Source: Soonwooa sp. (GTDB lineage Bacteria; Bacteroidota; Bacteroidia; Flavobacteriales; Weeksellaceae). From it: a DNA stretch of 43,869 bases. The notes beneath the pieces are model-generated. The model was given only the letters and a program-made list of their open reading frames with translations, was not told where the DNA came from and did not search any database. Of the stretch, positions 1-7,402 are shown one piece after another (within the stretch, counting starts at the first letter, position 1; each line of letters begins with the position of its first letter). The stretch lies in NCBI RefSeq assembly GCF_030151385.1, contig NZ_JASLDS010000060.1:1-43869 (forward strand), in the 5' to 3' direction. The position numbers and the translations under genes were made by a program.

Positions 1-149
1 TCTGTGATGTCTAAGCCTAAATCTTTTTCGATTTCTGCCAATGCAATCCACAATTGTCTCCAAGTTCTGAATTTATTATTCGGGGAAAAATTGTAAAGCA
101 TTTCCTCACTTGAGTAGCGTTCTTCAAGAGGATTTTTGTAGGAATTCAT
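1..149 (-). CDS. purB: Adenylosuccinate lyase, N-terminal fragment
   Basis: Only the first 49 codons are present; the gene runs off the left edge. The visible N-terminus begins MNSYKNPLEERYSSEEM and continues with FRTWRQLWIALAEIEKDLGL, which I recognise as the opening of flavobacterial adenylosuccinate lyase. This fumarase/aspartase-superfamily enzyme releases fumarate from SAICAR and adenylosuccinate in purine synthesis. The ATG is at 147-149 and lies about 25 nt downstream of a good -7 promoter element. The active-site regions lie outside the window, so the call rests on N-terminal similarity alone. Confidence 0.85.
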   Translation of the reverse strand, partial: MNSYKNPLEERYSSEEMLYNFSPNNKFRTWRQLWIALAEIEKDLGLDIT

Positions 150-175
150 TCTTTCTTTTTACTTTTTTAGATGTA

Positions 176-183
176 CAAAAATA
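176..183 (-). promoter_or_regulatory. Promoter -7 element for purB (TATTTTTG)
   Basis: On the minus strand this reads TATTTTTG, a perfect match to the Bacteroidetes TAnnTTTG element. Transcription would start about 20 nt upstream of the purB ATG. A -33 TTG at the usual distance is not obvious. Confidence 0.6.
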
Positions 184-185
184 AA

Positions 186-219
186 CAAAAAAAACCTGAA
201 TTAAAAGAATTCAGGTTTT
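186..219 (-). terminator. Rho-independent terminator of the glutamate synthase-like gene
   Basis: A 12-bp perfect stem, AAAACCTGAATT (191-202) with AATTCAGGTTTT (208-219), has a 5-nt loop. On the minus strand it is followed by a T-run. It lies about 30 nt after the stop codon at 252. Confidence 0.85.
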
Positions 220-251
220 ATATATTGCTATCAAACAGTCATTAATATCAA

Positions 252-1760
252 TTATCTTTTTCTTACATTTCCTAATACATCAGGGAAGTAAGTGTCTGCT
301 AAATGCTCGAACTCGTCACCTCGCATAAACATCGAAGCATCAACTTGGTCATAAGAAGTTCTACCAGCCGCAGCAATCAATTCGTTGCAAGTATGTAAGG
401 TATTTTTGTGGAAGTGGTATACACGTTCCGCCTTATCTGTTACGTCTAGTCCTTTAATCAACATTTTGTTTTGCGTTGCAACACCAGTTGGACAAGTATT
501 TGAGTTACATTGAAGCGCTTGGATACAACCCAAAGCAAACATAAAGCCTCTCGCATTGTTACAAGTGTCAGCTCCCATAGCAATTGCTCTCAAAATATCT
601 AAAGACGTCAACACTTTTCCAGAAGCGATAATTTTAACTTTATCTCTAACATTAAAGTTTTTAAGCGTCGAGTTTACAAAAATTAAAGCTGGTTCTAATG
701 GCATACCAACACCATCAGAGAATTCTGGCGGCGCAGCTCCTGTACCACCTTCAGCTCCATCAACAGTAATAAAATCTGGATAGATTTTAAGAACATTCAT
801 TTGAGCACATATTTCTTCAAACTCTTTAGTATCTCCAATACAAAGTTTGAAACCTACTGGTTTACCACCTGATAAATCTCTAAGTTGTTTCACAAATTGT
901 AATAATCCAGCTGCAGTCGAGAATGCGCTATGTCCTGGAGGCGACAATACTGTAATACCTGGTTTTACGTGACGAATTGCAGCAATCTCCGGTGTATTTT
1001 TAACACCTGGAAGTACACCACCATGACCTGGCTTAGCACCTTGAGAAAGTTTAATCTCAATCATCTTCACGTTGTCCATCGTTGCATACTTTGTAAACAA
1101 TTCTGGATTGAATTTTCCTTCGTCATCACGACATCCAAAATATCCTGTACCAATTTGCCAACACAAATCTCCACCTTCCATGTGATAAGGAGAAATACCA
1201 CCTTCACCTGTATTGTGATAGAATTGTCCTTTTTTCGCACCTCTGTTAAGAGAGATATGCGCTCTGTCTGATAAGGCACCAAACGACATTGCAGAAATAT
1301 TAAACAATGACGCATTATATGGTTGCAAACAATCTGGACCACCAATCGTTGTTCTTGGCAATTCGTGCGACGGTGTTTTAGCATAAATAGAATGCTTAAT
1401 ACCTTCGTATTTTCTATTGTTAATTTCTAATTGAGTACCAAAAGCTACAGTGTCGCTAATATTTTTTGCACGACGATAAGCTGCAGATCTTTGATTTCTT
1501 GGAAAAGGCTTACCATCTGTTTCTCTTTCAATAAAATACTGTTGAATTTCGGGAGAAATCCCTTCCAACATATAACGGAAAAGCCCTAATACAGGGAAGT
1601 TTCTTAAAATCGCATGCTTGGTCTGCGTGGCATTGAAAATACCTAAGATGTAAATAGCAGCCAGCGTAATTGGAATCCAATAATGGGCTTTAATAAGAAC
1701 AGCGATAACTGTCGTAGCAAGGACTAATACCAGTCCCCATGTAAGGAATTTATCTCTCAT
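252..1760 (-). CDS. FMN-binding glutamate synthase family protein (membrane-anchored)
   Basis: Protein of 502 aa matching the central FMN/synthase domain of glutamate synthase (GltB-like), without the glutaminase or GXGXG domains. Two hydrophobic stretches fill the first ~45 residues (FLTWGLVLVLATTVIAVLI and IPITLAAIYILGIF), so it is probably attached to the inner membrane. The core has GEGGISPYH, the SQGAKPGHGG loop, TVDGAEGGTG and a cluster of cysteines spaced CX5CX4C (CIQALQCNSNTC, around residues 413-424), the usual [3Fe-4S] ligand pattern. Stand-alone proteins of this kind are common in Flavobacteria, but their substrate is not established. I place the start at the ATG at 1758-1760. The longer reading from a TTG at 1785-1787 overlaps the -7 promoter element and is unlikely. 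Monocistronic, with its own terminator. Confidence 0.88.
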   Translation of the reverse strand: MRDKFLTWGLVLVLATTVIAVLIKAHYWIPITLAAIYILGIFNATQTKHAILRNFPVLGLFRYMLEGISPEIQQYFIERETDGKPFPRNQRSAAYRRAKNISDTVAFGTQLEINNRKYEGIKHSIYAKTPSHELPRTTIGGPDCLQPYNASLFNISAMSFGALSDRAHISLNRGAKKGQFYHNTGEGGISPYHMEGGDLCWQIGTGYFGCRDDEGKFNPELFTKYATMDNVKMIEIKLSQGAKPGHGGVLPGVKNTPEIAAIRHVKPGITVLSPPGHSAFSTAAGLLQFVKQLRDLSGGKPVGFKLCIGDTKEFEEICAQMNVLKIYPDFITVDGAEGGTGAAPPEFSDGVGMPLEPALIFVNSTLKNFNVRDKVKIIASGKVLTSLDILRAIAMGADTCNNARGFMFALGCIQALQCNSNTCPTGVATQNKMLIKGLDVTDKAERVYHFHKNTLHTCNELIAAAGRTSYDQVDASMFMRGDEFEHLADTYFPDVLGNVRKR

Positions 1761-1784
1761 TATTACTAGGAAATTAAATTCCAG

Positions 1785-1792
1785 CAAATATA
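1785..1792 (-). promoter_or_regulatory. Promoter -7 element (TATATTTG) for the glutamate synthase-like gene
   Basis: On the minus strand this reads TATATTTG followed by C, a perfect TAnnTTTG. The start of transcription would fall near 1778-1780, giving a leader of about 20 nt before the ATG at 1760. The last three bases (TTG) are in frame with the gene and could be mistaken for a start codon. Confidence 0.65.
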
Positions 1793-1951
1793 ATATAATA
1801 TTTAATAAATAGTAAATATTTATGCCCCGAAAAGCAAAAAAATAGAATTATGAATTTCAAAAAAATTCATAAATAAAAATGAGAATTTAAAAAATGAATA
1901 ACTGTTTAAATTTTATCTGAAATTAATTTAAAAAAATGATGAATTTTAACA

Positions 1952-1982
1952 TAAAAAAAAGATTTAGAAAATTTCTAAATCT
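1952..1982 (-). terminator. Terminator of the pyrH-frr operon
   Basis: An 11-bp AT-rich stem (AGATTTAGAAA with TTTCTAAATCT, 1960-1982) begins 10 nt after the frr stop. On the minus strand it is followed by eight T residues. Confidence 0.8.
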
Positions 1983-1991
1983 TTTAATTTT

Positions 1992-2546
1992 TTAAACTTT
2001 TAAGATTTCCGCTTCTTTCACTTTGAAAGCATCATCAATCTTTTTAATATATTGATCTGTAAGATCTTGTATGTCTTTTTCGCTACCTTTCACCAAGTCT
2101 TCAGAAACACCATCTAGTTTTTTAAGATCTTTCATTCCCTCTTGACGAGCATTTCTGATAACGATTTTACTTTGCTCTGCTTCGCTTTTTGCTTGTTTTG
2201 CCAAATCTTTACGACGCTCTTCTGTTAAAGGTGGAACATTAAGGATAATAACATCCCCATTGTTAGAAGGCGCAAAACCTAAGTTAGAGTTGATAATAGC
2301 TTTTTCGATTGCGTTAATCGCTCCTCTATCCCAAGGTTGAATCGAAATAGTCATTGCATCTGGTACAGAAACATTCGCTACTTGATTGATAGGCGTCATA
2401 GAACCATAATATTCTACCATAACATCTTGTACCATAGCTGTAGATGCTCTACCTGCTCTAATCTTTTGAAAAGCGTGATCCAAATGCTTAAGCGCAGCAT
2501 TCATCTCTTCTTTTACTGATGCTACGATTAGTTCTAATTCTTCCAT
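1992..2546 (-). CDS. frr: Ribosome recycling factor
   Basis: Protein of 184 aa, the normal length for RRF, which works with EF-G to split the post-termination ribosome and free mRNA and tRNA. Recognisable family segments are HLDHAFQKIRAGRAST near the N-terminus, VEYYGSMTPINQVANV and LTEERRKDLAKQAKSEAEQ. The C-terminal half is helical and highly charged, as expected for the three-helix bundle. It lies 85 bp downstream of pyrH on the same strand with no promoter visible between them, the usual pyrH-frr pairing, and is followed at once by a terminator. The ATG at 2546 is unambiguous. Confidence 0.97.
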   Translation of the reverse strand: MEELELIVASVKEEMNAALKHLDHAFQKIRAGRASTAMVQDVMVEYYGSMTPINQVANVSVPDAMTISIQPWDRGAINAIEKAIINSNLGFAPSNNGDVIILNVPPLTEERRKDLAKQAKSEAEQSKIVIRNARQEGMKDLKKLDGVSEDLVKGSEKDIQDLTDQYIKKIDDAFKVKEAEILKV

Positions 2547-2631
2547 TGTATATTTAAAGTTTGATAATTGACAATTAATTTTGCGAGTCGAGTTTTCTAC
2601 ATTAATAAAACTTCGACATTTAATTTTTATT

Positions 2632-3336
2632 TTAGTTAACCAAAGTACCGATCATTTCACCATCAACAAGACGCTCAAGATTACCTTGTTTATTCATATC
2701 AAAAACGATGATTGGCAATTTGTTTTCGTGGCTCAAAGTGAAAGCCGTCATATCCATCACTTTTAGATTTTTTTCAAAAACCTCTTCGAAAGATAAGCTA
2801 TTAAATTTAACCGCATCAGCATTTTTCTCTGGATCGCTGTCATAGATACCGTCTACTCTAGTTCCTTTAAGGATAACATTAGCATCAATTTCGATTGCAC
2901 GAAGTGTTGCTGCAGTATCTGTTGTAAAATATGGATTACCTGTACCCGCTCCAAAAATGACCACTCTACCTTTTTCTAAATGACGAACAGCTCTTCTTTT
3001 AATGAAAGGTTCCGCAACTTTATCCATTTCTATAGCTGATTGAAGTCTAGTTTTGATACCAGCATCTTCCAAAGCTCCTTGTAAAGCCATTCCGTTAATA
3101 ACTGTTGCCAACATTCCCATATAATCGCCTTGTACACGATCCATACCTTTTGCAGCGCCAGCCAATCCTCTGAAAATATTTCCTCCTCCGATAACAATTG
3201 CAACTTCGCAACCTTTATCTACTACTTTTTTAATCTCTTCCGCATATTCTTTAAGACGTTCGTTATCAATACCGTATTGACGTTCTCCCATCAAGGCTTC
3301 TCCACTTAGTTTTAGAAGGATTCTTTTATATTTCAT
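2632..3336 (-). CDS. pyrH: UMP kinase
   Basis: Protein of 234 aa of the amino-acid kinase fold. It phosphorylates UMP to UDP in pyrimidine synthesis and is hexameric and GTP/UTP-regulated in characterised bacteria. Visible signatures are the N-terminal KRILLKLSGEAL (phosphate-binding lysine), the glycine loop VIGGGNIFRG, the GMDR segment, and GTGNPYFTTDTAA, diagnostic of bacterial PyrH, at about residues 130-142. It heads the pyrH-frr operon. A -7 promoter element 84 bp upstream implies a leader of roughly 80 nt, long for this window. Confidence 0.97.
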   Translation of the reverse strand: MKYKRILLKLSGEALMGERQYGIDNERLKEYAEEIKKVVDKGCEVAIVIGGGNIFRGLAGAAKGMDRVQGDYMGMLATVINGMALQGALEDAGIKTRLQSAIEMDKVAEPFIKRRAVRHLEKGRVVIFGAGTGNPYFTTDTAATLRAIEIDANVILKGTRVDGIYDSDPEKNADAVKFNSLSFEEVFEKNLKVMDMTAFTLSHENKLPIIVFDMNKQGNLERLVDGEMIGTLVN

Positions 3337-3419
3337 CTTTTATTTTTTTATTACATTTTAATCAGTCCAATGCCCCGCAAAAGCTAAGGTTTCATTTTTC
3401 TTTTAAAATTTTGTTGCTG

Positions 3420-3427
3420 CAAATATA
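3420..3427 (-). promoter_or_regulatory. Promoter -7 element (TATATTTG) for pyrH-frr
   Basis: On the minus strand this is TATATTTG followed by C. The predicted start is near 3414, leaving an untranslated leader of about 80 nt before pyrH. I see no strong hairpin in that leader. Confidence 0.55.
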
Positions 3428-3478
3428 AGGAATGCAACAGAATTACGTTATGAAGAAGTAAGTTTAACGTCTAAATAT

Positions 3479-3508
3479 TTTGTTAAATTTTAAAAAAATC
3501 TATTTTTG
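3479..3508 (+). promoter_or_regulatory. Promoter of porQ (TTTG-N18-TATTTTTG)
   Basis: TTTG at 3479-3482 is followed after 18 nt by TATTTTTG at 3501-3508, a full match to the flavobacterial consensus. The final TTG of the -7 element is in frame with porQ but lies upstream of the predicted transcription start, so it cannot be the start codon. Confidence 0.7.
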
Positions 3509-3526
3509 CAAATAAGAGAAGCGATT

Positions 3527-4525
3527 TTGAAGAAGATTTCTATTTTATCTTTAGCGATATGCAGTAGTTTGGTCTATGCACAATTAGGTACCAATGTATA
3601 TCCTTTTCTAGATATTCCTGTGTCTCCCCGACAATCTGCTTTGGGAGGCGATGCCGTGTCGATAAGAGATTACGATGTTAATATGACTGCTGCCAATCCA
3701 TCTTTGATGAATATTGAAATGGATAATATGGTATCTGTAAATTACGCATCTTATCTAGCCGATTCCAAAATCGGAACCATAAGCTATGTTAAAGATTTGG
3801 AGCAAGGTCATTTAATTTCCATCAATGCACGTTACATGGATTATGGAAAAATGCCAAGAACTGACGAAAGTGCAAATATCCTCGGCGAGTTTTCTGCAAT
3901 GGATGCTTCAATTGGTGCTGGTTATGCTTATCAACTAGAAGATGATTGGACAATTGGAGGGAACGTTAATTTTGTTACTTCAAAAATTGACAATTACAGT
4001 TCGATGGCTGTTTCTGCAAACGCTGGGGTAACTTACCACAACGAAAGAAACAAAGAAACACTTTCCTTAGTTGCTCGTAATTTTGGTTATCAGTTTAAGC
4101 CATTCAATGGTGTGCGAGAAGATTTGCCATTTAGAATAGATTTAGGATACACCAAAATTTTGGAACAATTTCCAGCTGCCATAACAGTGACTTTACATGA
4201 TTTGCAAAAATTTGACATTTCGCAAGAAACCAATATCAACGGGCAACCTGTCAATTTTGGAAGAAAAGTAATGGACCATTTATCCTTTGGTGTCGAGTTA
4301 TTTCCAGAGCAAGCATTTAATATTAGATTTGGATATAATGTTAAAAGAGGAAATGAAATGGCAGTCCTTGACCAACGTAACTTCTCAGGTGTTTCTGCAG
4401 GATTTGGTGTGAAAATTTCTTATTTCAAATTCGATTATTCGCATGCACGCTATCACAATGCTTCCAACGTCAATATGTTCGGGCTTAGCATCGACCTTAT
4501 AGAACTTAGTGGCAATCGACGATAA
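3527..4525 (+). CDS. porQ: Type IX secretion system protein PorQ
   Basis: Protein of about 332 aa. It starts with a signal peptide (KKISILSLAICSSLVYA, cleavage before QLGTN) and continues as a mostly beta-strand protein with FLDIPVSPRQSALGG near the N-terminus, the conserved opening of PorQ. PorQ is an outer-membrane component of the type IX secretion system, the machine that exports and anchors CTD-bearing proteins and supports gliding in Bacteroidota; it is linked to the PorU-PorV-PorZ attachment complex. The adjacent cmk is the usual flavobacterial neighbour and supports the call. I choose the TTG at 3527-3529, directly before the signal peptide. An in-frame TTG at 3506 is part of the promoter, and no ATG is available. 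The rest of the T9SS is not in this window. Confidence 0.9.
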   Translation: MKKISILSLAICSSLVYAQLGTNVYPFLDIPVSPRQSALGGDAVSIRDYDVNMTAANPSLMNIEMDNMVSVNYASYLADSKIGTISYVKDLEQGHLISINARYMDYGKMPRTDESANILGEFSAMDASIGAGYAYQLEDDWTIGGNVNFVTSKIDNYSSMAVSANAGVTYHNERNKETLSLVARNFGYQFKPFNGVREDLPFRIDLGYTKILEQFPAAITVTLHDLQKFDISQETNINGQPVNFGRKVMDHLSFGVELFPEQAFNIRFGYNVKRGNEMAVLDQRNFSGVSAGFGVKISYFKFDYSHARYHNASNVNMFGLSIDLIELSGNRR

Positions 4526-4590
4526 ATTTTCAAATAGGCTCTAAGTCAAATTTCTTTATTTTGCAATAGCTTTTTCCTTTTTAAAATTTC

Positions 4591-4598
4591 TAAATTTG
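4591..4598 (+). promoter_or_regulatory. Possible -7 element for cmk (TAAATTTG)
   Basis: TAAATTTG matches TAnnTTTG and would start transcription about 10 nt before the cmk ATG. The nearest upstream TTG is 27 nt away, longer than usual, so cmk may also rely on read-through from porQ. Confidence 0.5.
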
Positions 4599-4614
4599 TA
4601 TCAGAAATTCAGAA

Positions 4615-5286
4615 ATGACAAAAAATTGGGTTATCGCCATTGACGGCTATTCGTCTACCGGAAAAAGTTCTATCTCCAAAGTTATCGCCAAACGTCTTGG
4701 ACTAATACACATGGACACTGGCGCACTTTATCGTGGTATCACTTACTATGCGCTAACACATTGTCTTGATGAAAACAAGGAGGTTAATTTGGAACAACTT
4801 ATTGAAGAACTACCAAAAATTAATTTGATTTTTGAGAAAAAGGATGACGAACTTCAATTATTTCTAAACGGAACCAACATCGATAAGGAAATCCGTCAAC
4901 CACAAGTTTCTGCTAATGTTAGTCAAGTTGCAAAACTTCCCGAAGTCCGTGCTTTTTTACTAGACACTCAACGTAATATGGCTAAAACTGGCGGCGTGAT
5001 AATGGATGGCCGCGACATCGGAACGGTGGTTTTGCCAAATGCAGATTTCAAATTTTTCTTAACCGCAAGTACCGACGAACGTGCAAAAAGAAGACACTTG
5101 GAACTTCTAGGTTTTGGAGAAAACATTAGCATCGAAGAGGTAAAACAAAATTTGATGGATCGTGACAAAATTGACTCCGAAAGAGAAGTTGCGCCACTTC
5201 GTCAGGCAGAAGATGCCATATTGATAGACAATTCTGACCTTACAAAAGAACAAACTATCGAATTGATGCTTTCGTATATAAAGTAG
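4615..5286 (+). CDS. cmk: (d)CMP kinase
   Basis: Protein of 223 aa, typical cytidylate kinase length. It transfers phosphate from ATP to CMP or dCMP. The P-loop is GYSSTGKSS (residues ~12-20), followed by DTGALYRGITYYAL for nucleotide binding, MDGRDIGTVVLPNADFKFFLTA in the middle (cut here to MDGRDIG and FKFFLTA as key parts), and the lid/NMP segment DRDKIDSER with the C-terminal AILIDNSDLT. It lies 89 bp downstream of porQ on the same strand; this pairing is widespread in Flavobacteria although the two functions are unrelated. ATG start at 4615. Confidence 0.97.
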   Translation: MTKNWVIAIDGYSSTGKSSISKVIAKRLGLIHMDTGALYRGITYYALTHCLDENKEVNLEQLIEELPKINLIFEKKDDELQLFLNGTNIDKEIRQPQVSANVSQVAKLPEVRAFLLDTQRNMAKTGGVIMDGRDIGTVVLPNADFKFFLTASTDERAKRRHLELLGFGENISIEEVKQNLMDRDKIDSEREVAPLRQAEDAILIDNSDLTKEQTIELMLSYIK

Positions 5287-5394
5287 CAACATTTTAACAA
5301 AGTTTAATGAATCTTAAAATCCTTTGGTACACTTGTTGCAACTAAAAATTTATAATTAATCAAGTTAAACATTAATCAAAAAAAATCACACATT

Positions 5395-5772
5395 ATGTCT
5401 AGAAAAAATAATTCAGCAGGAATCTTAGCAGGTCTATTAGCAGGTGCAGCAGTTGGTGTTGTTATGGGACTTCTATACGCTCCTGAAGAAGGAAAAGAAA
5501 CAAGAAAGAAAATCAAGAAAAAAGCTGAAGATCTTAAAGATCAAGCTAACGAGCAATATCAGAAAACGTCTGAAAAAGTGAAAGAACAATACGGAAACGT
5601 TTCTGACCAAGTGAAAGACAAATACAATACAATCTCTTCTCAAGTTAAAGATACAGCTAACAACATCGCATCTTCTGTTAAAGAAGGTTATGATAAATAC
5701 AAAGACCAAATGGTGTCTAAAGCAACTGATGTTGTTAAAGATGTTGAGACAGAACTAGACGGAATGAAATAA
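5395..5772 (+). CDS. YtxH domain-containing protein
   Basis: Protein of 125 aa. It has a glycine/alanine-rich hydrophobic segment (residues ~8-27, ending in LLYAPEEGKETRKKI, the YtxH hallmark), followed by a long lysine-, glutamate- and glutamine-rich helical tail. The tail repeats the pattern Q-V-K-[DE]-x-Y roughly every 11 residues (VKEQYGNVSDQVKDKYNTIS), resembling LEA-type amphipathic repeats. YtxH proteins are small membrane-anchored proteins often linked to general stress, but the molecular role is not known. It is closed by a strong terminator and followed by two small envelope genes on the same strand. Confidence 0.88.
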   Translation: MSRKNNSAGILAGLLAGAAVGVVMGLLYAPEEGKETRKKIKKKAEDLKDQANEQYQKTSEKVKEQYGNVSDQVKDKYNTISSQVKDTANNIASSVKEGYDKYKDQMVSKATDVVKDVETELDGMK

Positions 5773-5794
5773 TCGCCAATCTAGAGTGAATTAT

Positions 5795-5826
5795 AAAGGA
5801 ACTTAGTCCACTAAGTTCCTTTTTTT
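5795..5826 (+). terminator. Terminator of the YtxH gene
   Basis: AAAGGAACTTAG (5795-5806) pairs with CTAAGTTCCTTT (5811-5822) around a 4-nt loop, and the 3' arm runs into a T-tract ending at 5826. Confidence 0.88.
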
Positions 5827-5859
5827 GTAAATTTTTGTAACTTTACTAAAACATCTACT

Positions 5860-6168
5860 ATGATAGATCTACTTAAGGAATATATTAACAAGAGAATTGA
5901 CCTTACACGACTAGAAATCATCGAAAAATCCTCATTATCAACAGGGATTGTTACTTTCGTCTTAACGATGGTTGTGGTATTCACATTCTTTATAATACTA
6001 TTCAACTTCGGAATTGCTTTCCTTATTGGTCAAGCTCTTAACAATGTATCGTACGGATTTTTAATTGTCGCAGGATTTTATTTATTAATAATGATAATTG
6101 TCATAGCAATGAGAAAGAAAATAATAACTTCTGTAGCCAATAATGTTCTTCACTTTCTAAATCGCTAA
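5860..6168 (+). CDS. Phage holin family (Holin-X-like) membrane protein
   Basis: Protein of 102 aa with two clear membrane segments (residues ~28-57 and ~65-84) and a basic C-terminus. The N-terminal IDLLKEYINKRIDLTRLEIIEK is an amphipathic helix typical of proteins labelled 'phage holin family, superfamily III'. In Bacteroidota this family is usually chromosomal and lies beside YtxH-like genes, as here, so the holin label describes sequence family rather than a lytic function. It lies 2 nt upstream of the next gene, with which it is probably co-transcribed. Confidence 0.8.
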   Translation: MIDLLKEYINKRIDLTRLEIIEKSSLSTGIVTFVLTMVVVFTFFIILFNFGIAFLIGQALNNVSYGFLIVAGFYLLIMIIVIAMRKKIITSVANNVLHFLNR

Positions 6169-6170
6169 TT

Positions 6171-6665
6171 ATGTCACATCAATACAACAATCTAGACGAA
6201 TTAAGAAGAAAAAAAGCACTTCTTAGAGACGATATTCAAAATATGGAAGAACTTTTAACTTTCAAAAATAAAAAAGAAAGCTTAAGTGTCCTTACCAACG
6301 GAATTACCGATAAATATCTGAAAGAAACCGAAGATGCAGAAGGACATCAATCTTTAAGTTTAAACACCAAAAACATCATGCGCGAAGTCTCGGAAAGTAT
6401 CCGCGAAAGCACTTCGCCAAAAGGCTTAGTAGGACTTGCAAATAATACAGTTGATTCTGGACTTTTGGAAACGGCGGTTCGCCTTGGTGCAGTCACGTTG
6501 GTGGGTAACTACGCGCGCAAAAATCTTAACAATTCCAACTGGAACAAAAAACTAATTGGCCTCGCTTTGGTATATGTTGCGCCTTTCGCTCTTAAATTTA
6601 TCAGAGAAAAACTGGAAGACTATCAACGTCACAAAACTGCAAGTAGCTTAGAAAAACTGATTTAG
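6171..6665 (+). CDS. Conserved hypothetical protein, small envelope-associated
   Basis: Protein of 164 aa that I cannot assign to a named family. The N-terminal ~50 residues are charged and helical (LDELRRKKALLRDDIQNMEELL). The second half has weakly hydrophobic stretches (GLLETAVRLGAVTLVGNYA and LIGLALVYVAPFALKFI), suggesting membrane association. It begins 2 nt after the holin-like gene, so the two form a translationally tight pair that probably acts together in the envelope. It converges on the TrmH gene, with only 2 nt between the stop codons. Confidence 0.7.
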   Translation: MSHQYNNLDELRRKKALLRDDIQNMEELLTFKNKKESLSVLTNGITDKYLKETEDAEGHQSLSLNTKNIMREVSESIRESTSPKGLVGLANNTVDSGLLETAVRLGAVTLVGNYARKNLNNSNWNKKLIGLALVYVAPFALKFIREKLEDYQRHKTASSLEKLI

Positions 6666-6667
6666 TA

Positions 6668-7402
6668 TTAATTTTGATCTGAAAATATTTGACCTAAAAT
6701 TATTCCCGTCGCCATAGACACGTTGAGACTTTCGGTCGATTGTTGCTTTCCGAATCTTGGGATTGTCACAACTTCCGTCAAAAGTTCTTCAACATTAGGA
6801 CGCATACCATTCCCCTCATTGCCCAGCACCAAGCTGAATTTTGATGGGAATTCTTTTTTATAAATGCTTTCGCCCTCCATATCTGTCCCGATAATTGGAT
6901 GTTCATAGGTTTTCAGGTAATCTTCCAACTCCACATAACAGACATTAACTCTAGTAAAAGAGCCCATTGTTGACATCAAAACTTTTGGATTATGAAGATC
7001 AACCGTATCTTGACTGCAAATTACTTGCTCTATTCCAAACCAGTCTGCCAAACGAATAATTGTCCCTAAATTTCCGGGATCTTGGATACCATCCAAAATA
7101 ATTTGGCGGTTAACATCATTAACTTTTGCAGTCTCCAAAGAGCAAACAGCAACTGAATCTTTTGGATTTTGTAAAAAACTTATTTTACGAAGCTCTCTTT
7201 CGTCAATTTCAAAAATATCGACATTTCGGAAGAGACTTTTCAAGTCTTCGGGCTTTGTGGAGTAAATTTCTAAAATTTTAACATTAGAATTCGCAAGTTC
7301 TTTAATAATCTTATTACTCTCAACTAAAAACAAATTGTATTTTTGTCTAAATTTCTTTTTATCGAGAGATTGTATTATTTTTATTTTATGAGAAGTAAGC
7401 AT
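6668..7402 (-). CDS. TrmH/SpoU family RNA 2'-O-methyltransferase
   Basis: Protein of about 244 aa. An N-terminal substrate-binding region (KKKFRQKYNLFLVESNKII) precedes a SPOUT methyltransferase domain. The three knot motifs are all visible: DGIQDPGNLGTIIRLADWFG (motif 1), FSLVLGNEGNGM (motif 2) and TESLNVSMATGIILGQ (motif 3). Family members methylate ribose 2'-OH groups in rRNA or tRNA using SAM; the exact target cannot be read from sequence. The start is placed at the ATG at 7400-7402. The upstream in-frame TTG at 7418-7420 belongs to the -7 promoter element. Its first 15 nt overlap the 5' end of the divergent tamL. Confidence 0.92.
   Translation of the reverse strand: MLTSHKIKIIQSLDKKKFRQKYNLFLVESNKIIKELANSNVKILEIYSTKPEDLKSLFRNVDIFEIDERELRKISFLQNPKDSVAVCSLETAKVNDVNRQIILDGIQDPGNLGTIIRLADWFGIEQVICSQDTVDLHNPKVLMSTMGSFTRVNVCYVELEDYLKTYEHPIIGTDMEGESIYKKEFPSKFSLVLGNEGNGMRPNVEELLTEVVTIPRFGKQQSTESLNVSMATGIILGQIFSDQN
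7338..7345 (+). promoter_or_regulatory. Promoter -7 element of tamL (TATTTTTG), inside the trmH coding region
   Basis: TATTTTTG matches TAnnTTTG and lies 43 nt upstream of the tamL ATG, within codons of the divergent methyltransferase gene. The terminal TTG (7343-7345) is in frame with tamL and mimics a start. The -33 region has no clear TTG. Confidence 0.6.

Noticed and set aside
930..1271. 113-codon open frame on the plus strand
   Set aside because: It is antisense to the conserved Fe-S/FMN protein, has an odd amino-acid mix (rich in W, C and T) and no promoter, so it is a shadow frame.
3337..3419. Riboswitch or attenuator in the ~80-nt pyrH leader
   Set aside because: I could not find a convincing hairpin or T-run in that stretch.
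5860..6168. Prophage remnant suggested by the holin-like gene
   Set aside because: No other phage gene lies nearby. This family is common on Bacteroidota chromosomes beside YtxH-type genes.
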